A DNA stretch of 64,000 bases, from NCBI GenBank assembly GCA_905235675.1, contig CAJONC010000001.1, positions 164,137-228,136 of the forward strand, written 5' to 3'. A program made the position numbers and the translations under genes. Every line of letters begins with the position of its first letter. Positions within the stretch are counted from its first letter, which is position 1. Origin of the DNA: an uncultured Bacteroidales bacterium (GTDB taxonomy: Bacteria > Bacteroidota > Bacteroidia > Bacteroidales > UBA932). A model generated the notes under the pieces. It saw only the letters and a program-made list of their open reading frames with translations, ran no database searches and was not told the origin of the DNA. Below, in pieces: positions 35,564 to 43,240 of the stretch.

Positions 35564-38151
35564 GTTATTATATATTTTTTTCCTTTTTTCGTATCAAAGT
35601 TCCGCGTCTCCCCTCCATAACTCAGGCGGCACTCCCCTCCTGCCTTTGAAAGCACTTCCGCCCTTGTAAGACGCCCGTCGACCCACGACATCGCAATCTC
35701 GAAACCGCCCCTCGCGCACAGTCCCTTCACGCTTCCGGACGCCCATGCGGAAGGCAGGGCCGGCAGCAGTTCTATGCTTTCTCCCTGGCTCTGGACCAGC
35801 ATTTCGGCAATGCCGGCGGTTCCGCCGAAGTTGCCGTCGATCTGGAAAGGCGGATGGTCGTCCCACAGATTGTCGAGAGTGCCGGATGCCAGCAGGTTAT
35901 GCAGCAATCTATAAGCGTGTTCACCGTCATGGAGACGTGCCCACATGTTGAGTTTCCAACCCATGCTCCAGCCAGTGCCGGCATCCCCGCGATGTTCGAG
36001 TACCACTTTCGAGGCTTCCGCCAGTTCGGGGGTTCCCGCCACGCTGACGGTCCTGCCCGGATGCAGCCCGTAAAGATGGTTCACGTGGCGGTGATTGTCT
36101 TCGGGATTGTCTATGTCCCTGCTCCATTCCATCAGCTGTCCGTAGCGTCCTATGCGGTAAGGTGCGAGATGGTCGATCACTTCCTGCCATTCTTCCCTGC
36201 GTTCTTCGTCCCTGTCGAGGATTTCGGAGGCCTCGATGGCATCCATCAGCGCTTCCCTCACGACCGCGTGTACGAAAGTCGCGCCTTCGTCGACAGGGCC
36301 GTGCTCGGGTGAAGTGGAGGGTGCGGCGGTATAGCTTCCGTCGGGGCGCTTCCAGAGGAAATCCCGGCAGAAATCAGCCGCCCCTGCCAGCATGTCGTAG
36401 ATATCTTCAAGATAATCAATATCCTGCGTGAATGAATACCTGTCCCAGAGATGGGTGGCAAGCCAGGGGCCGTTGGCGGGGGCGAGGTTCCATCCCATCG
36501 ATTCTGATGCGGCAGGCGAGGCAAAGCCGTAAATGTTGGAGGATATCTCCGCGGTCCAGCCGTCAGCGCCGTAGTAGGCCTGCGCCACTTTCTCCCCCGA
36601 TTTCTGCAGGGATCTTATGTAGTCCACGAGCGGGGGCATGCATTCGTCGAGGTTTGTGAGGTTGGCGGGCCAGTAGTTCATCTGGATGTTGATGTTGTTG
36701 TGGTAGTCGGTGTTCCAGGGGCCTTTGAGTTTGTTGCACCAGACGCCCTGGAGGTTTGCCGGCATGTCGCCCTCGCGGGAGGATGCGATAAGCAGGTAGC
36801 GGCCGTACTGGAAGTAGAGGGCTTCGAGGCCGGGGTCGGGATTGCCCTCTTTGTAGCTGTCGAGCCTGTAGGGTGTCGGCCTTTCGGCAGATGGGTGTCC
36901 CTCTGAAGACCGTGCCACCCTCGGCACCGTAAGAGGGAGGGGCCCAGCTCCGCTGGGAGGGGTCGAGCGAAGCGAGACGTCTGAAGAGGGATACCCATCT
37001 GCCGAAAGTTTCAGTTCAACCCTGTCGAATAGGGTGCGATAGTCGGCAAGATGACGCTTCAGGAGTTTCTTCCAGCCGAGACGCGACGCGGCAGCGATCC
37101 TGCGGGCAGTGACCGCAGCCGGATCCTCCCCTTTATAATATGTGTTCACATCCGAAAAATCCGGATCGAAATTCATCCTGTAATCGGTGGCGGAAGCCAC
37201 ATAGAATATCACCTCGCTTGCATCCGTCACCTTGAGCACGCCATCTTCCGATGTCACTTTCCCCTTGCGCGCCACGGCCTTCACCCTCAGGGCGAAAGCC
37301 TCACCGTTGGACTTCAGCCGGCCGGTATAAAGTATCTCGTCCTTTCCTGCCGACACCGTGGTCCCGTCGGCAATAGGATTACACAGATAACTCAGGTTAA
37401 GGTTCTGCACTCGATTCCTTCCGGAGCTGAAACGGACAGCCATAACCTGGTCGGGATATGACACGAAACATTCACGCTTGTATGATATTCCGTCCTGGCG
37501 GAACTGCACCCTGACGGTTGCGGAATCCAGCGAAAGGCTGCGGCTGTAATCCTCCACAGTCGCCCCCGGACCTTCATTCCGGGCGGGCCTCGACGCCTTT
37601 TCAGCCTTGGCGACGCCCGAATAGTTAACCTTGCGTGCAACTTCCTTTCCGAAGCCCTCCGGCACGGGACCTTCGCGCAGCCCCGTATCTATCAGGAGTT
37701 CCCCGAGAGTAGTCATGTATCCGAACCTGTCGGCGGAAATGCCATATTCCCCGGCACCGTCCTTCCCGCTCATATACTTCTTTGTCAGCCGGTCAGCAAG
37801 GGCGAGGTCGCCGTCGGCGAAAGCCTCCCGGATTTCCGGAAGAAAAGCCGCGGACTGCTTGTTGCTGTCCCAGTAATAATCCGGATTTCCGCTCACCGCC
37901 GGCCCGCCGGTCCACAGGCTCTTCTCATTCAGCACCAGGCGCTCCCGCGAAATGGATCCCATAACTCCGGCCCCCAGGGAACCGTTGCCCAATGGCAGCG
38001 ATTTGGATTCCCATTCGGGATCGGGGCCTCCGGCCCATACTGCCCTTCCCGCCGAAGAAGTCGGCATGTCAAACCATATCCTCAAAGGCTCTCCCGCCCA
38101 TGCGGAAAAGGAAAAAACAAGAAACAATAATAACGCTGCCGTTTTACGCAT
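35557..38151 (-). CDS. Secreted GH95 alpha-L-fucosidase with inserted palindromic element
   Basis: GH95 enzymes cleave alpha-1,2-linked fucose (or alpha-L-galactose) by inversion. The 864-residue product has a signal peptide (MRKTAALLLFLVFSFSAWAG) and an N-terminal beta domain ('SKSLPLGNGSLGAGVMGSISRERLVLNEKSLWTGG'). The (alpha/alpha)6 barrel carries 'YFQYGRYLLIASSREGDMPANLQGVW', 'DYHNNINIQMNYWPA' and 'APSTSPEHGP'. About 43 residues (382-424), between 'RVELKL' and 'PYRLDSYKEGNPDPGLEAL', are encoded by a 128-bp palindromic element at 36881-37008 and look foreign to the family, yet the frame stays open. Whether the enzyme is still active is unknown. It heads the fucosidase operon; promoter at 38169-38201. 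Confidence 0.93.
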   Translation of the reverse strand: MRKTAALLLFLVFSFSAWAGEPLRIWFDMPTSSAGRAVWAGGPDPEWESKSLPLGNGSLGAGVMGSISRERLVLNEKSLWTGGPAVSGNPDYYWDSNKQSAAFLPEIREAFADGDLALADRLTKKYMSGKDGAGEYGISADRFGYMTTLGELLIDTGLREGPVPEGFGKEVARKVNYSGVAKAEKASRPARNEGPGATVEDYSRSLSLDSATVRVQFRQDGISYKRECFVSYPDQVMAVRFSSGRNRVQNLNLSYLCNPIADGTTVSAGKDEILYTGRLKSNGEAFALRVKAVARKGKVTSEDGVLKVTDASEVIFYVASATDYRMNFDPDFSDVNTYYKGEDPAAVTARRIAAASRLGWKKLLKRHLADYRTLFDRVELKLSADGYPSSDVSLRSTPPSGAGPLPLTVPRVARSSEGHPSAERPTPYRLDSYKEGNPDPGLEALYFQYGRYLLIASSREGDMPANLQGVWCNKLKGPWNTDYHNNINIQMNYWPANLTNLDECMPPLVDYIRSLQKSGEKVAQAYYGADGWTAEISSNIYGFASPAASESMGWNLAPANGPWLATHLWDRYSFTQDIDYLEDIYDMLAGAADFCRDFLWKRPDGSYTAAPSTSPEHGPVDEGATFVHAVVREALMDAIEASEILDRDEERREEWQEVIDHLAPYRIGRYGQLMEWSRDIDNPEDNHRHVNHLYGLHPGRTVSVAGTPELAEASKVVLEHRGDAGTGWSMGWKLNMWARLHDGEHAYRLLHNLLASGTLDNLWDDHPPFQIDGNFGGTAGIAEMLVQSQGESIELLPALPSAWASGSVKGLCARGGFEIAMSWVDGRLTRAEVLSKAGGECRLSYGGETRNFDTKKGKKYIITW
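36881..37008. repeat. Palindromic repeat element, copy A, inside the GH95 gene
   Basis: Left arm 36881-36904 and right arm 36985-37008 are 24-bp inverted repeats with a single mismatch, beginning ctttcggcagatgggt. Between them lies a core with TGCCACCCTCGGC, GGGAGGGGCCCA and TGGGAGGGG, plus a CCCAGC/GCTGGG mini-hairpin. Copy B at 40124-40222 shares the core in the same orientation and the right-end TCTGCCGAA, but its arms are otherwise different. Confidence 0.85.
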
Positions 38152-38168
38152 AAATATCGACTATTCAC

Positions 38169-38201
38169 CAAAGGTATGCATTTTCCTGCTATTTTTGCAA
38201 A
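38169..38201 (-). promoter_or_regulatory. Promoter of the GH95 fucosidase operon
   Basis: On the minus strand TTTG (38198-38201) and TACCTTTG (38169-38176) are 21 nt apart. The -7 box lies 17 nt before the ATG. It is divergent to the DUF4252 box at 38190-38197 with 13 bp between the two -7 boxes, so the promoters interlock. Confidence 0.65.
38190..38197 (+). promoter_or_regulatory. -7 box of the DUF4252-sigma operon
   Basis: TATTTTTG followed by CAAAA on the plus strand, 45 nt before the ATG at 38243. No good -33 TTTG, which would fit use by an alternative sigma factor such as the ECF factor encoded downstream. Confidence 0.45.
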
Positions 38202-38242
38202 AAACTCGTTAACAATTTTGGCGCTCCCGCGTCCTTAGGTCG

Positions 38243-38755
38243 ATGAAAAGAATTACAATCATAGTTTTCGCCCTGTTAATGTCCGTCAGCATGATGGCGG
38301 GGGGCGTCAGGAAAAGCCGAATAAACGGCATACTTTCCGAATTCAAGGGGTGTGAAGGAGTCGAACTTGTCCGCCTCGGCCCAGTGTCCATTTCCGCCAT
38401 CAGGACTGTCGCCCGGATATCTACGGCAGGCGACCCCGATGCCGGACAGGCGCTGGCCGTCATGGACGGGGTGAGGCGCCTTGCGATACTGGATTACGAA
38501 GACAGTTCCGAGCAGACCCGCAGGGAAATCACCGGGAAACTGGACAGGGCCCTGAAGGATGCCGACCTGCTGATGGAGGCGAAAGACGGGGACGATGTGA
38601 TGAAAATGTACGGCGTGGTGGACGAAAAAACAGGTGACGTCCGCGACTTCGTACTCTATGCCCCCGGCGACTGCAGCCTTATATGCGTTTTCGGGAAAGT
38701 GTCCATGAAGGCTATAGAAAAGTTAATGCAGCAAGAAGCGGAAGACAATGACTGA
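38243..38755 (+). CDS. DUF4252 exported protein, first copy of the sigma locus
   Basis: A 170-residue protein with a signal sequence (MKRITIIVFALLMSVSMMAGG). The body has the DUF4252 pattern: a small helix-strand domain with 'FKGCEGVELVRLGPVSISAIRTVARI', 'LLMEAKDGDDVMKMYGVVDEKTGDVRDFVLYAPGDCSLICVFGKVSMKAIEKL'. There is no lipobox here. DUF4252 proteins are periplasmic or lipoproteins of unknown role in Bacteroidota. The stop overlaps the sigma-factor start by 8 bases, so it leads an operon of DUF4252, sigma, putative anti-sigma, DUF4252. Confidence 0.85.
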   Translation: MKRITIIVFALLMSVSMMAGGVRKSRINGILSEFKGCEGVELVRLGPVSISAIRTVARISTAGDPDAGQALAVMDGVRRLAILDYEDSSEQTRREITGKLDRALKDADLLMEAKDGDDVMKMYGVVDEKTGDVRDFVLYAPGDCSLICVFGKVSMKAIEKLMQQEAEDND

Positions 38756-39236
38756 GAAGCAGTTCCATAATCAGTACCTGACGCTTTCCGACGCGCTCTA
38801 CAGGGTGGCATTCTACATCCTGGAGTCGCAGGAGGAAGCGGAAGATGCCGTGCAGGAACTCTTCCTGAAGCTGTGGAAGGGCAGGGATGCGCTGGACGAA
38901 GTGCGCAATCCCAGGGCCTATGCCATGACTCTGCTGCGCAACCTCTGCCTCGACCGCATACGCCAGGCAACCAGATTCGCGGACGTGCCCGTGGAGGAAG
39001 ATGCCTCAGGTGCCTTCGATCCCGACAGGGAGATGGATGAGAAAGAAAGGCTGGAGAAGGTGCTGGCCGCGGTCAAGTCCCTGCCCGACAGGCAGCGCGA
39101 GATACTTACGATGCGCACGATAGAGGGGCTTTCCTATGAAGAGATGGCCGAGCGCACCGGAACCAATTACCTCACCCTCCGTGTATTGCTTTCGCAGGCA
39201 CGGGCAAAATTGAAGAACATTTATGAAAAGAATTGA
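38748..39236 (+). CDS. ECF-type RNA polymerase sigma factor
   Basis: A 162-residue sigma-70 family protein with only regions 2 and 4. Region 2: 'LYRVAFYILESQEEAEDAVQELFLKLWKGRDAL' and 'NPRAYAMTLLRNLCLDRIRQ'. Region 4: 'LEKVLAAVKSLPDRQREILTMRTIEGLSYEEMAERTGTNYLTLRVLLSQARAKLKNIY' with a helix-turn-helix. The next gene overlaps by 14 bases and encodes a short membrane protein, the usual place for an anti-sigma factor. It probably drives its own operon and envelope genes; this is inferred from layout. Confidence 0.94.
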   Translation: MTEKQFHNQYLTLSDALYRVAFYILESQEEAEDAVQELFLKLWKGRDALDEVRNPRAYAMTLLRNLCLDRIRQATRFADVPVEEDASGAFDPDREMDEKERLEKVLAAVKSLPDRQREILTMRTIEGLSYEEMAERTGTNYLTLRVLLSQARAKLKNIYEKN

Positions 39237-39624
39237 AGACATAGAGAAACTCAGTCCGGAAGAACTTGAAGCGGCATCGCGGGATGTAGCGGTTCCGGAG
39301 GGCTTGCAGCAGAGGATTGCAGACGCCCTGCTTGCTGAAACTTCCCTGCAGGAAGATGCGCCGGCGCAAAGATCCGGACAGCTTCTGCGCTGGGGTATGA
39401 GCGCCGCAGTCGCCATCGCCGCAGCATGCGCCGCCGTGCTTCTGGTACGCAGGCCGGACACTCCCAGTGACAGTTTCGACGACCCTATGCTTGCTTATGC
39501 CCAGGTCGAGCAGACCTTCCAATATATATCAGACAAAATGTCCGGAGGAATAGATCTTGCGCTCAGTTCGCAGGCCCTTGCATCCAAACCGGCGGAAATA
39601 ATCAATAAAATCAACGGAAAATGA
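39223..39624 (+). CDS. Putative anti-sigma membrane protein
   Basis: A 133-residue single-pass membrane protein: cytosolic N-terminus of about 53 residues ('IEKLSPEELEAASRDVAVPEGLQQRIADALLAE'), one membrane helix at about 56-75 ('WGMSAAVAIAAACAAVLLV'), and a 55-residue periplasmic tail. No zinc HxxxCxxC motif is present. The overlap with the sigma gene and the topology suggest that it restrains the sigma factor, but there is no sequence proof. It overlaps the second DUF4252 gene by 4 bases. Confidence 0.7.
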   Translation: MKRIEDIEKLSPEELEAASRDVAVPEGLQQRIADALLAETSLQEDAPAQRSGQLLRWGMSAAVAIAAACAAVLLVRRPDTPSDSFDDPMLAYAQVEQTFQYISDKMSGGIDLALSSQALASKPAEIINKINGK

Positions 39625-40103
39625 AAAAGACAATAATTGCAATCATACTGGTGCTCGGCACCATAAGCGCCTTTGCACAGGACGGCAGGTCCATCTACAA
39701 CAAATACTCCGACTCCAAGAACGTCAGCGCGGTTTACATCTCTCCGGCAATGTTCCGCCTCATAGGCAAGATTCCGGACATGGATGCGGGGAACGGCGAC
39801 GTGAACCTGACACCCATAATCAGCAGCCTGAGCGGGCTTTACATCATCAGCAGCGAAAACAAGGATGTCAATGCAAAGATGGGGAAGGATGTCGAGAAAT
39901 TCCTCAACTCAGGCACTTATGAACTGCTTATGGAAGCCAAGGACGAGGGGGAGAAAGTAACCATCTTCACCAAAGGCAGCGAAAAAACGGTAACCGGTTT
40001 CGTACTGTTTTCGGATGAAGGCGACGAAATGACTTTTATATGCCTGGACGGCAATATGGACCGCGAAAGCCTTGAAAACCTCATAGCAGGGCAATCCAAG
40101 TAA
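39621..40103 (+). CDS. DUF4252 exported protein, second copy of the sigma locus
   Basis: A 160-residue protein with a signal peptide (MKKTIIAIILVLGTISAFAQ). It resembles the DUF4252 protein at 38243-38755: 'KNVSAVYISPAMFRLIGKIPD', 'YELLMEAKDEGEKVTIFTKGSEKTVTGFVLFSDEGDEMTFICLDGNMDRESLENLI', the same domain plan but diverged. It closes the sigma operon, just upstream of palindromic repeat copy B. Function unknown. Confidence 0.85.
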   Translation: MKKTIIAIILVLGTISAFAQDGRSIYNKYSDSKNVSAVYISPAMFRLIGKIPDMDAGNGDVNLTPIISSLSGLYIISSENKDVNAKMGKDVEKFLNSGTYELLMEAKDEGEKVTIFTKGSEKTVTGFVLFSDEGDEMTFICLDGNMDRESLENLIAGQSK

Positions 40104-40123
40104 ACAATAAACTACTACAAACT

Positions 40124-40222
40124 GCAGACAGGTTTCTGTTTTGCACAACCTGCCACCCCCGGCTTAGGGGGAGGGGCCCATCGGAGATGGGAGGGGGTTG
40201 TGCAAAACAGAAACCTGTCTGC
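40124..40222. repeat. Palindromic repeat element, copy B, between DUF4252 and V-ATPase genes
   Basis: Perfect 27-bp inverted repeat: left arm 40124-40150 (starts gcagacaggtttctg), right arm 40196-40222 (ends cctgtctgc). The 45-bp spacer has TGCCACCCCCGGC, GGGAGGGGCCCA, a CCCATC/GATGGG hairpin and TGGGAGGGG, the core shared with copy A. In RNA it would form a very stable hairpin and could separate the sigma operon from the V-ATPase transcript. Confidence 0.9.
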
Positions 40223-40254
40223 CGAATACTATAGGATTTTAGAGGAAAAAGGGT

Positions 40255-40262
40255 TATATTTG
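40255..40262 (+). promoter_or_regulatory. -7 box of the V-ATPase operon
   Basis: TATATTTG followed by TAGGA, 38 nt before the ATG of the subunit E gene. No TTTG at -33; a TTTT run is 15 nt upstream. Confidence 0.55.
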
Positions 40263-40300
40263 TAGGATAAAAAACGCAAATCAAATATAACCAGACAGAT

Positions 40301-40909
40301 ATGCAGAACAAATTGCAAGAACTCACCGACAGGCTCTACCGGGAGGGTCTCTCCAAAGGCAAGGCTGAAGGCGAACAAATTCTCGAACAGGCCCGCGCCG
40401 AAGCAGCCGGAATTATCGAAAAAGCCAAAGAGGAAGCTGCCGCCATCAATGCCAGGGCGGAGAAAGAGGCTGCCGACCTGAAAGCCAAAGTGGAATCCGA
40501 TATCAGGATGGCTTCCGCCCAGAGCCTGCAGGCGACCAAAAAGGATATTGAAAATGTCCTGGTGGGCAAAATCGAAGAAAGCAAAGTATCCGAAGCCCTC
40601 AGGGACACCGGATTCGTAAAAGAAATCATCAGGGCCGTGGCCGTCAAGTTCGACAGCCAGGAAGCAGTCGACCTCAACCTCATACTTCCCGAAAGCCTCA
40701 AGGCCGAGCTCGAACCCTGGGTGGGCAACGAACTCTCCAAGGCCTTGAAGGGCAGCGTGGAGGCATCTTTCAGCAAGAAGGTCGCCGGCGGATTCACCAT
40801 AGGTCCGAGGGACGGTTCCTGGTTCGTAAGCCTCACGGAGCAGAGTTTCAACAAGCTGATTGCCGAGTATCTTCGTCCGGTAACACGTAAAATGCTCTTC
40901 GGTGAATAA
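40301..40909 (+). CDS. atpE: V-type ATP synthase subunit E
   Basis: Subunit E forms the peripheral stalk that holds the catalytic head against the membrane stator. The first 85 residues are a charged coiled coil ('LYREGLSKGKAEGEQILEQARAEAAGIIEKAKEEAAAINARAEKEAADLKAKVE'). The C-terminal half is the globular head ('VLVGKIEESKVSEALRD', 'SKKVAGGFTIGPRDGSWFVSLTEQSF'). It opens the operon E-DUF2764-A-B-D-I-K. The usual stalk partner (G/H) gene is not present. The next gene's GTG overlaps the stop by 8 bases. Confidence 0.9.
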   Translation: MQNKLQELTDRLYREGLSKGKAEGEQILEQARAEAAGIIEKAKEEAAAINARAEKEAADLKAKVESDIRMASAQSLQATKKDIENVLVGKIEESKVSEALRDTGFVKEIIRAVAVKFDSQEAVDLNLILPESLKAELEPWVGNELSKALKGSVEASFSKKVAGGFTIGPRDGSWFVSLTEQSFNKLIAEYLRPVTRKMLFGE

Positions 40910-41489
40910 TTACGAATATATTATCGCAGGACTCCCCCTCCTGTCTTCCGACGGCAGGGATGCGCCCGATGCAGGGATACTTCTCGACGAGATCCGCGCC
41001 CAGCTGAGCGGGAAGGACAGGGAGACGCTCGACTTCCTGTTGAAGGGATACGATCCCGAAGCGCTTGGAAGGGATTTCTACCTGGAAGCCCTGAAGCACC
41101 GCAACCGCTTCATCCGCAAATACTTCGAACTCGATCTGGGGATGCGTAACGCCAAGGTGGAATATCTCAACTCCAGCCTGCACCGCCCCGCGGGAAAGGA
41201 CATCGTCACCCTTTATGACGAAGAGGAGAATCCCGTTTTCGAGGCGAAGGGCGAAGTGGATGCCATTCTCGGGGGTGACGACATTCTCACCCGCGAACGC
41301 GCCATCGACGATTTCTACTGGAAGAGCGTGGACGAAATCACGGTAATGGATGTTTTCGACCTCGACCTCATCCTTGCATTCGTGGTCAAACTCAAGCTCG
41401 TAGACCGCTGGATGCGCCTCGATGAGCAGACGGGCCGCGAGCTCTTCCGTAAACTGGTAAGTGAAATTAAAGACAATTATAAGATATGA
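40902..41489 (+). CDS. DUF2764 protein of the V-ATPase operon (likely C-like subunit)
   Basis: A 195-residue cytosolic, acidic protein starting with GTG 40902 ('MNNYEYIIAGLPLLSSDG'). Conserved-looking blocks include 'DEIRAQLSGKDRETLDFLLKGYDPEALGRDFYLEALKHRNRFIRKYFELDLGMRNAKVEYLN' and 'DDFYWKSVDEITVMDVFDLDLILAFVVKLKLVDRWMRLDEQTGRELFRKLV'. The family is DUF2764, found between subunits E and A of Bacteroidota V-ATPases. No C (d) or F subunit gene is seen, and the all-helical, R-rich sequence makes a C-subunit role plausible, but that is inference. Confidence 0.87.
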   Translation: MNNYEYIIAGLPLLSSDGRDAPDAGILLDEIRAQLSGKDRETLDFLLKGYDPEALGRDFYLEALKHRNRFIRKYFELDLGMRNAKVEYLNSSLHRPAGKDIVTLYDEEENPVFEAKGEVDAILGGDDILTRERAIDDFYWKSVDEITVMDVFDLDLILAFVVKLKLVDRWMRLDEQTGRELFRKLVSEIKDNYKI

Positions 41490-43240
41490 GTACATTAGGA
41501 AAGGTGACGGGCATAGTCTCCAACCTTGTAACCGTCCAGGTTGACGGTCCGGTTGCCGAGAACGAACTCTGTCACATAAATCTCCGCGGCACCGACCTCC
41601 TCGCCGAAGTTATCAAGGTCAACGGCGACAAAGCCTCCGTCCAGGTGTTCGAGAGCACCCGCGGACTGCGCGGAGGAGACCAGGTCGTATTTCTCGGCAG
41701 GATGCTCGAGGCGACTCTCGGCCCCGGGCTTCTCTCCAGCATTTACGACGGGTTGCAGAACGACCTCACCACGATGGACGGAGTATTCCTCAAAAGAGGC
41801 GAATACACCGACCCCCTCAACCACGAAACGAAATGGGACTTCACTCCCCTTGCACAGAGCGGCGACAAAGTCGTTGCCGCCGACTGGCTGGGCGAGGTTA
41901 AGGAAGGCTGGCTGCCCCACAAAATCATGGTGCCCTTCTCCTTCAAGGGAACTTACACCGTAAAGGAAGTCGTTCCCGCAGGCCAGTACACCATCGACGA
42001 CACCATCGCCACCCTGATTGACGAAGAGGGTGCGGAAGTCAAGGTTACCATGACGCAGAAATGGCCGGTCAAGGTCGCAATCAAAGGATATAAGGAAAAG
42101 CCCCGTCCGCAGAAGATAATGGAAACGGGAGTGCGCGTGATAGACTCCTTCGACCCTATCGCCGAAGGCGGGACCGGATTCATCCCGGGGCCTTTCGGCT
42201 GCGGAAAGACCGTGCTCCAGCACGCAATCGCCAAGCAGGGTGAGGCCGACGTGATAGTGATGGCCGCCTGCGGAGAGCGTGCCAACGAGGTCGTGGAGAT
42301 ATTCACAGAATTCCCCGAACTTATCGACCCGCACACGGGACGCCACCTGATGGAGCGCACCACCATCATCTGCAACACTTCCAACATGCCGGTAGCTGCG
42401 CGTGAAGCATCCGTCTACACCGCAATGACCATCTGCGAGTATTACCGCGCGATGGGCCTCCGCTGCCTGCTGCTCGCCGACTCCACATCCCGTTGGGCAC
42501 AGGCCCTTAGGGAAATGAGCAACCGTATGGAGGAACTCCCGGGCGCCGACGCCTTCCCCGTGGACCTTTCATCCATCATCTCCAACTTCTACGCCCGCGC
42601 CGGAATGGTCGTCCTCAACAACGGACAGACCGGAGCAGTCACCTTCATCGGGACAGTCTCCCCTGCCGGAGGAAACCTCAAGGAACCCGTCACGGAGTCC
42701 ACGAAGAAGGCCGCCCGCTGCTTCTACGCCCTCGAACAGAACCGCGCCGACCAGAAACGCTACCCCGCGGTGAACCCCATCGAGTCCTATTCCAAATATC
42801 TGGAATATCCCGAAATCGTATCCTATCTCGACGAGAAGATAGAGAAGGGTTGGGTGGAGAAAGTCTCCCGCGCAAAAACCCTGGTACTCCGCGGTAAAGA
42901 GATGGCGGACCAGATCAACATCCTCGGCGACGACGGCGTGCCCATGAGCTATCACGAGAGCTTCTGGAAGAGCGAGCTTATCGACTACGCCTTCCTGCAG
43001 CAGGACGCTTTCGATGCGGTGGACAGCCTCTGCCCCCTCGAACGCCAGAAATACATGCTCGACCTTATCCTCGAAATCTGCGACCGCAGCTTCAGTTTCG
43101 ACAACTACGAAGACTGCCGCGCTTATTTCAAGCGGCTCATCAATGTCCTGCGCCAGATGAATTACTGCAAGTGGGGCAGCGAAGAGTTCAACAATTACCG
43201 CGCTCAACTTAACTCAATCCTCGACGAAAATGGCAACTAA
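41486..43240 (+). CDS. atpA: V-type ATP synthase catalytic subunit A
   Basis: The catalytic ATP-binding subunit of the V1 head. The 584 residues include the N-terminal barrel, the V-type non-homologous bulge (about 115-185) and the P loop GPFGCGKTV at residues 235-243. They also include 'MAACGERANEVVEIFTEFPEL' with the catalytic Glu, 'LLLADSTSRWAQALREMSNRMEELPGADAFP' and 'YSKYLEYP'. It overlaps both neighbours (4 and 11 bases). As in other V/A-type enzymes it may run as ATPase or synthase. Confidence 0.97.
   Translation: MSTLGKVTGIVSNLVTVQVDGPVAENELCHINLRGTDLLAEVIKVNGDKASVQVFESTRGLRGGDQVVFLGRMLEATLGPGLLSSIYDGLQNDLTTMDGVFLKRGEYTDPLNHETKWDFTPLAQSGDKVVAADWLGEVKEGWLPHKIMVPFSFKGTYTVKEVVPAGQYTIDDTIATLIDEEGAEVKVTMTQKWPVKVAIKGYKEKPRPQKIMETGVRVIDSFDPIAEGGTGFIPGPFGCGKTVLQHAIAKQGEADVIVMAACGERANEVVEIFTEFPELIDPHTGRHLMERTTIICNTSNMPVAAREASVYTAMTICEYYRAMGLRCLLLADSTSRWAQALREMSNRMEELPGADAFPVDLSSIISNFYARAGMVVLNNGQTGAVTFIGTVSPAGGNLKEPVTESTKKAARCFYALEQNRADQKRYPAVNPIESYSKYLEYPEIVSYLDEKIEKGWVEKVSRAKTLVLRGKEMADQINILGDDGVPMSYHESFWKSELIDYAFLQQDAFDAVDSLCPLERQKYMLDLILEICDRSFSFDNYEDCRAYFKRLINVLRQMNYCKWGSEEFNNYRAQLNSILDENGN

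Noticed and set aside
41486..43240. Intein or split in V-ATPase subunit A
   Set aside because: Length of 584 residues and continuous motifs are normal; no intein blocks.
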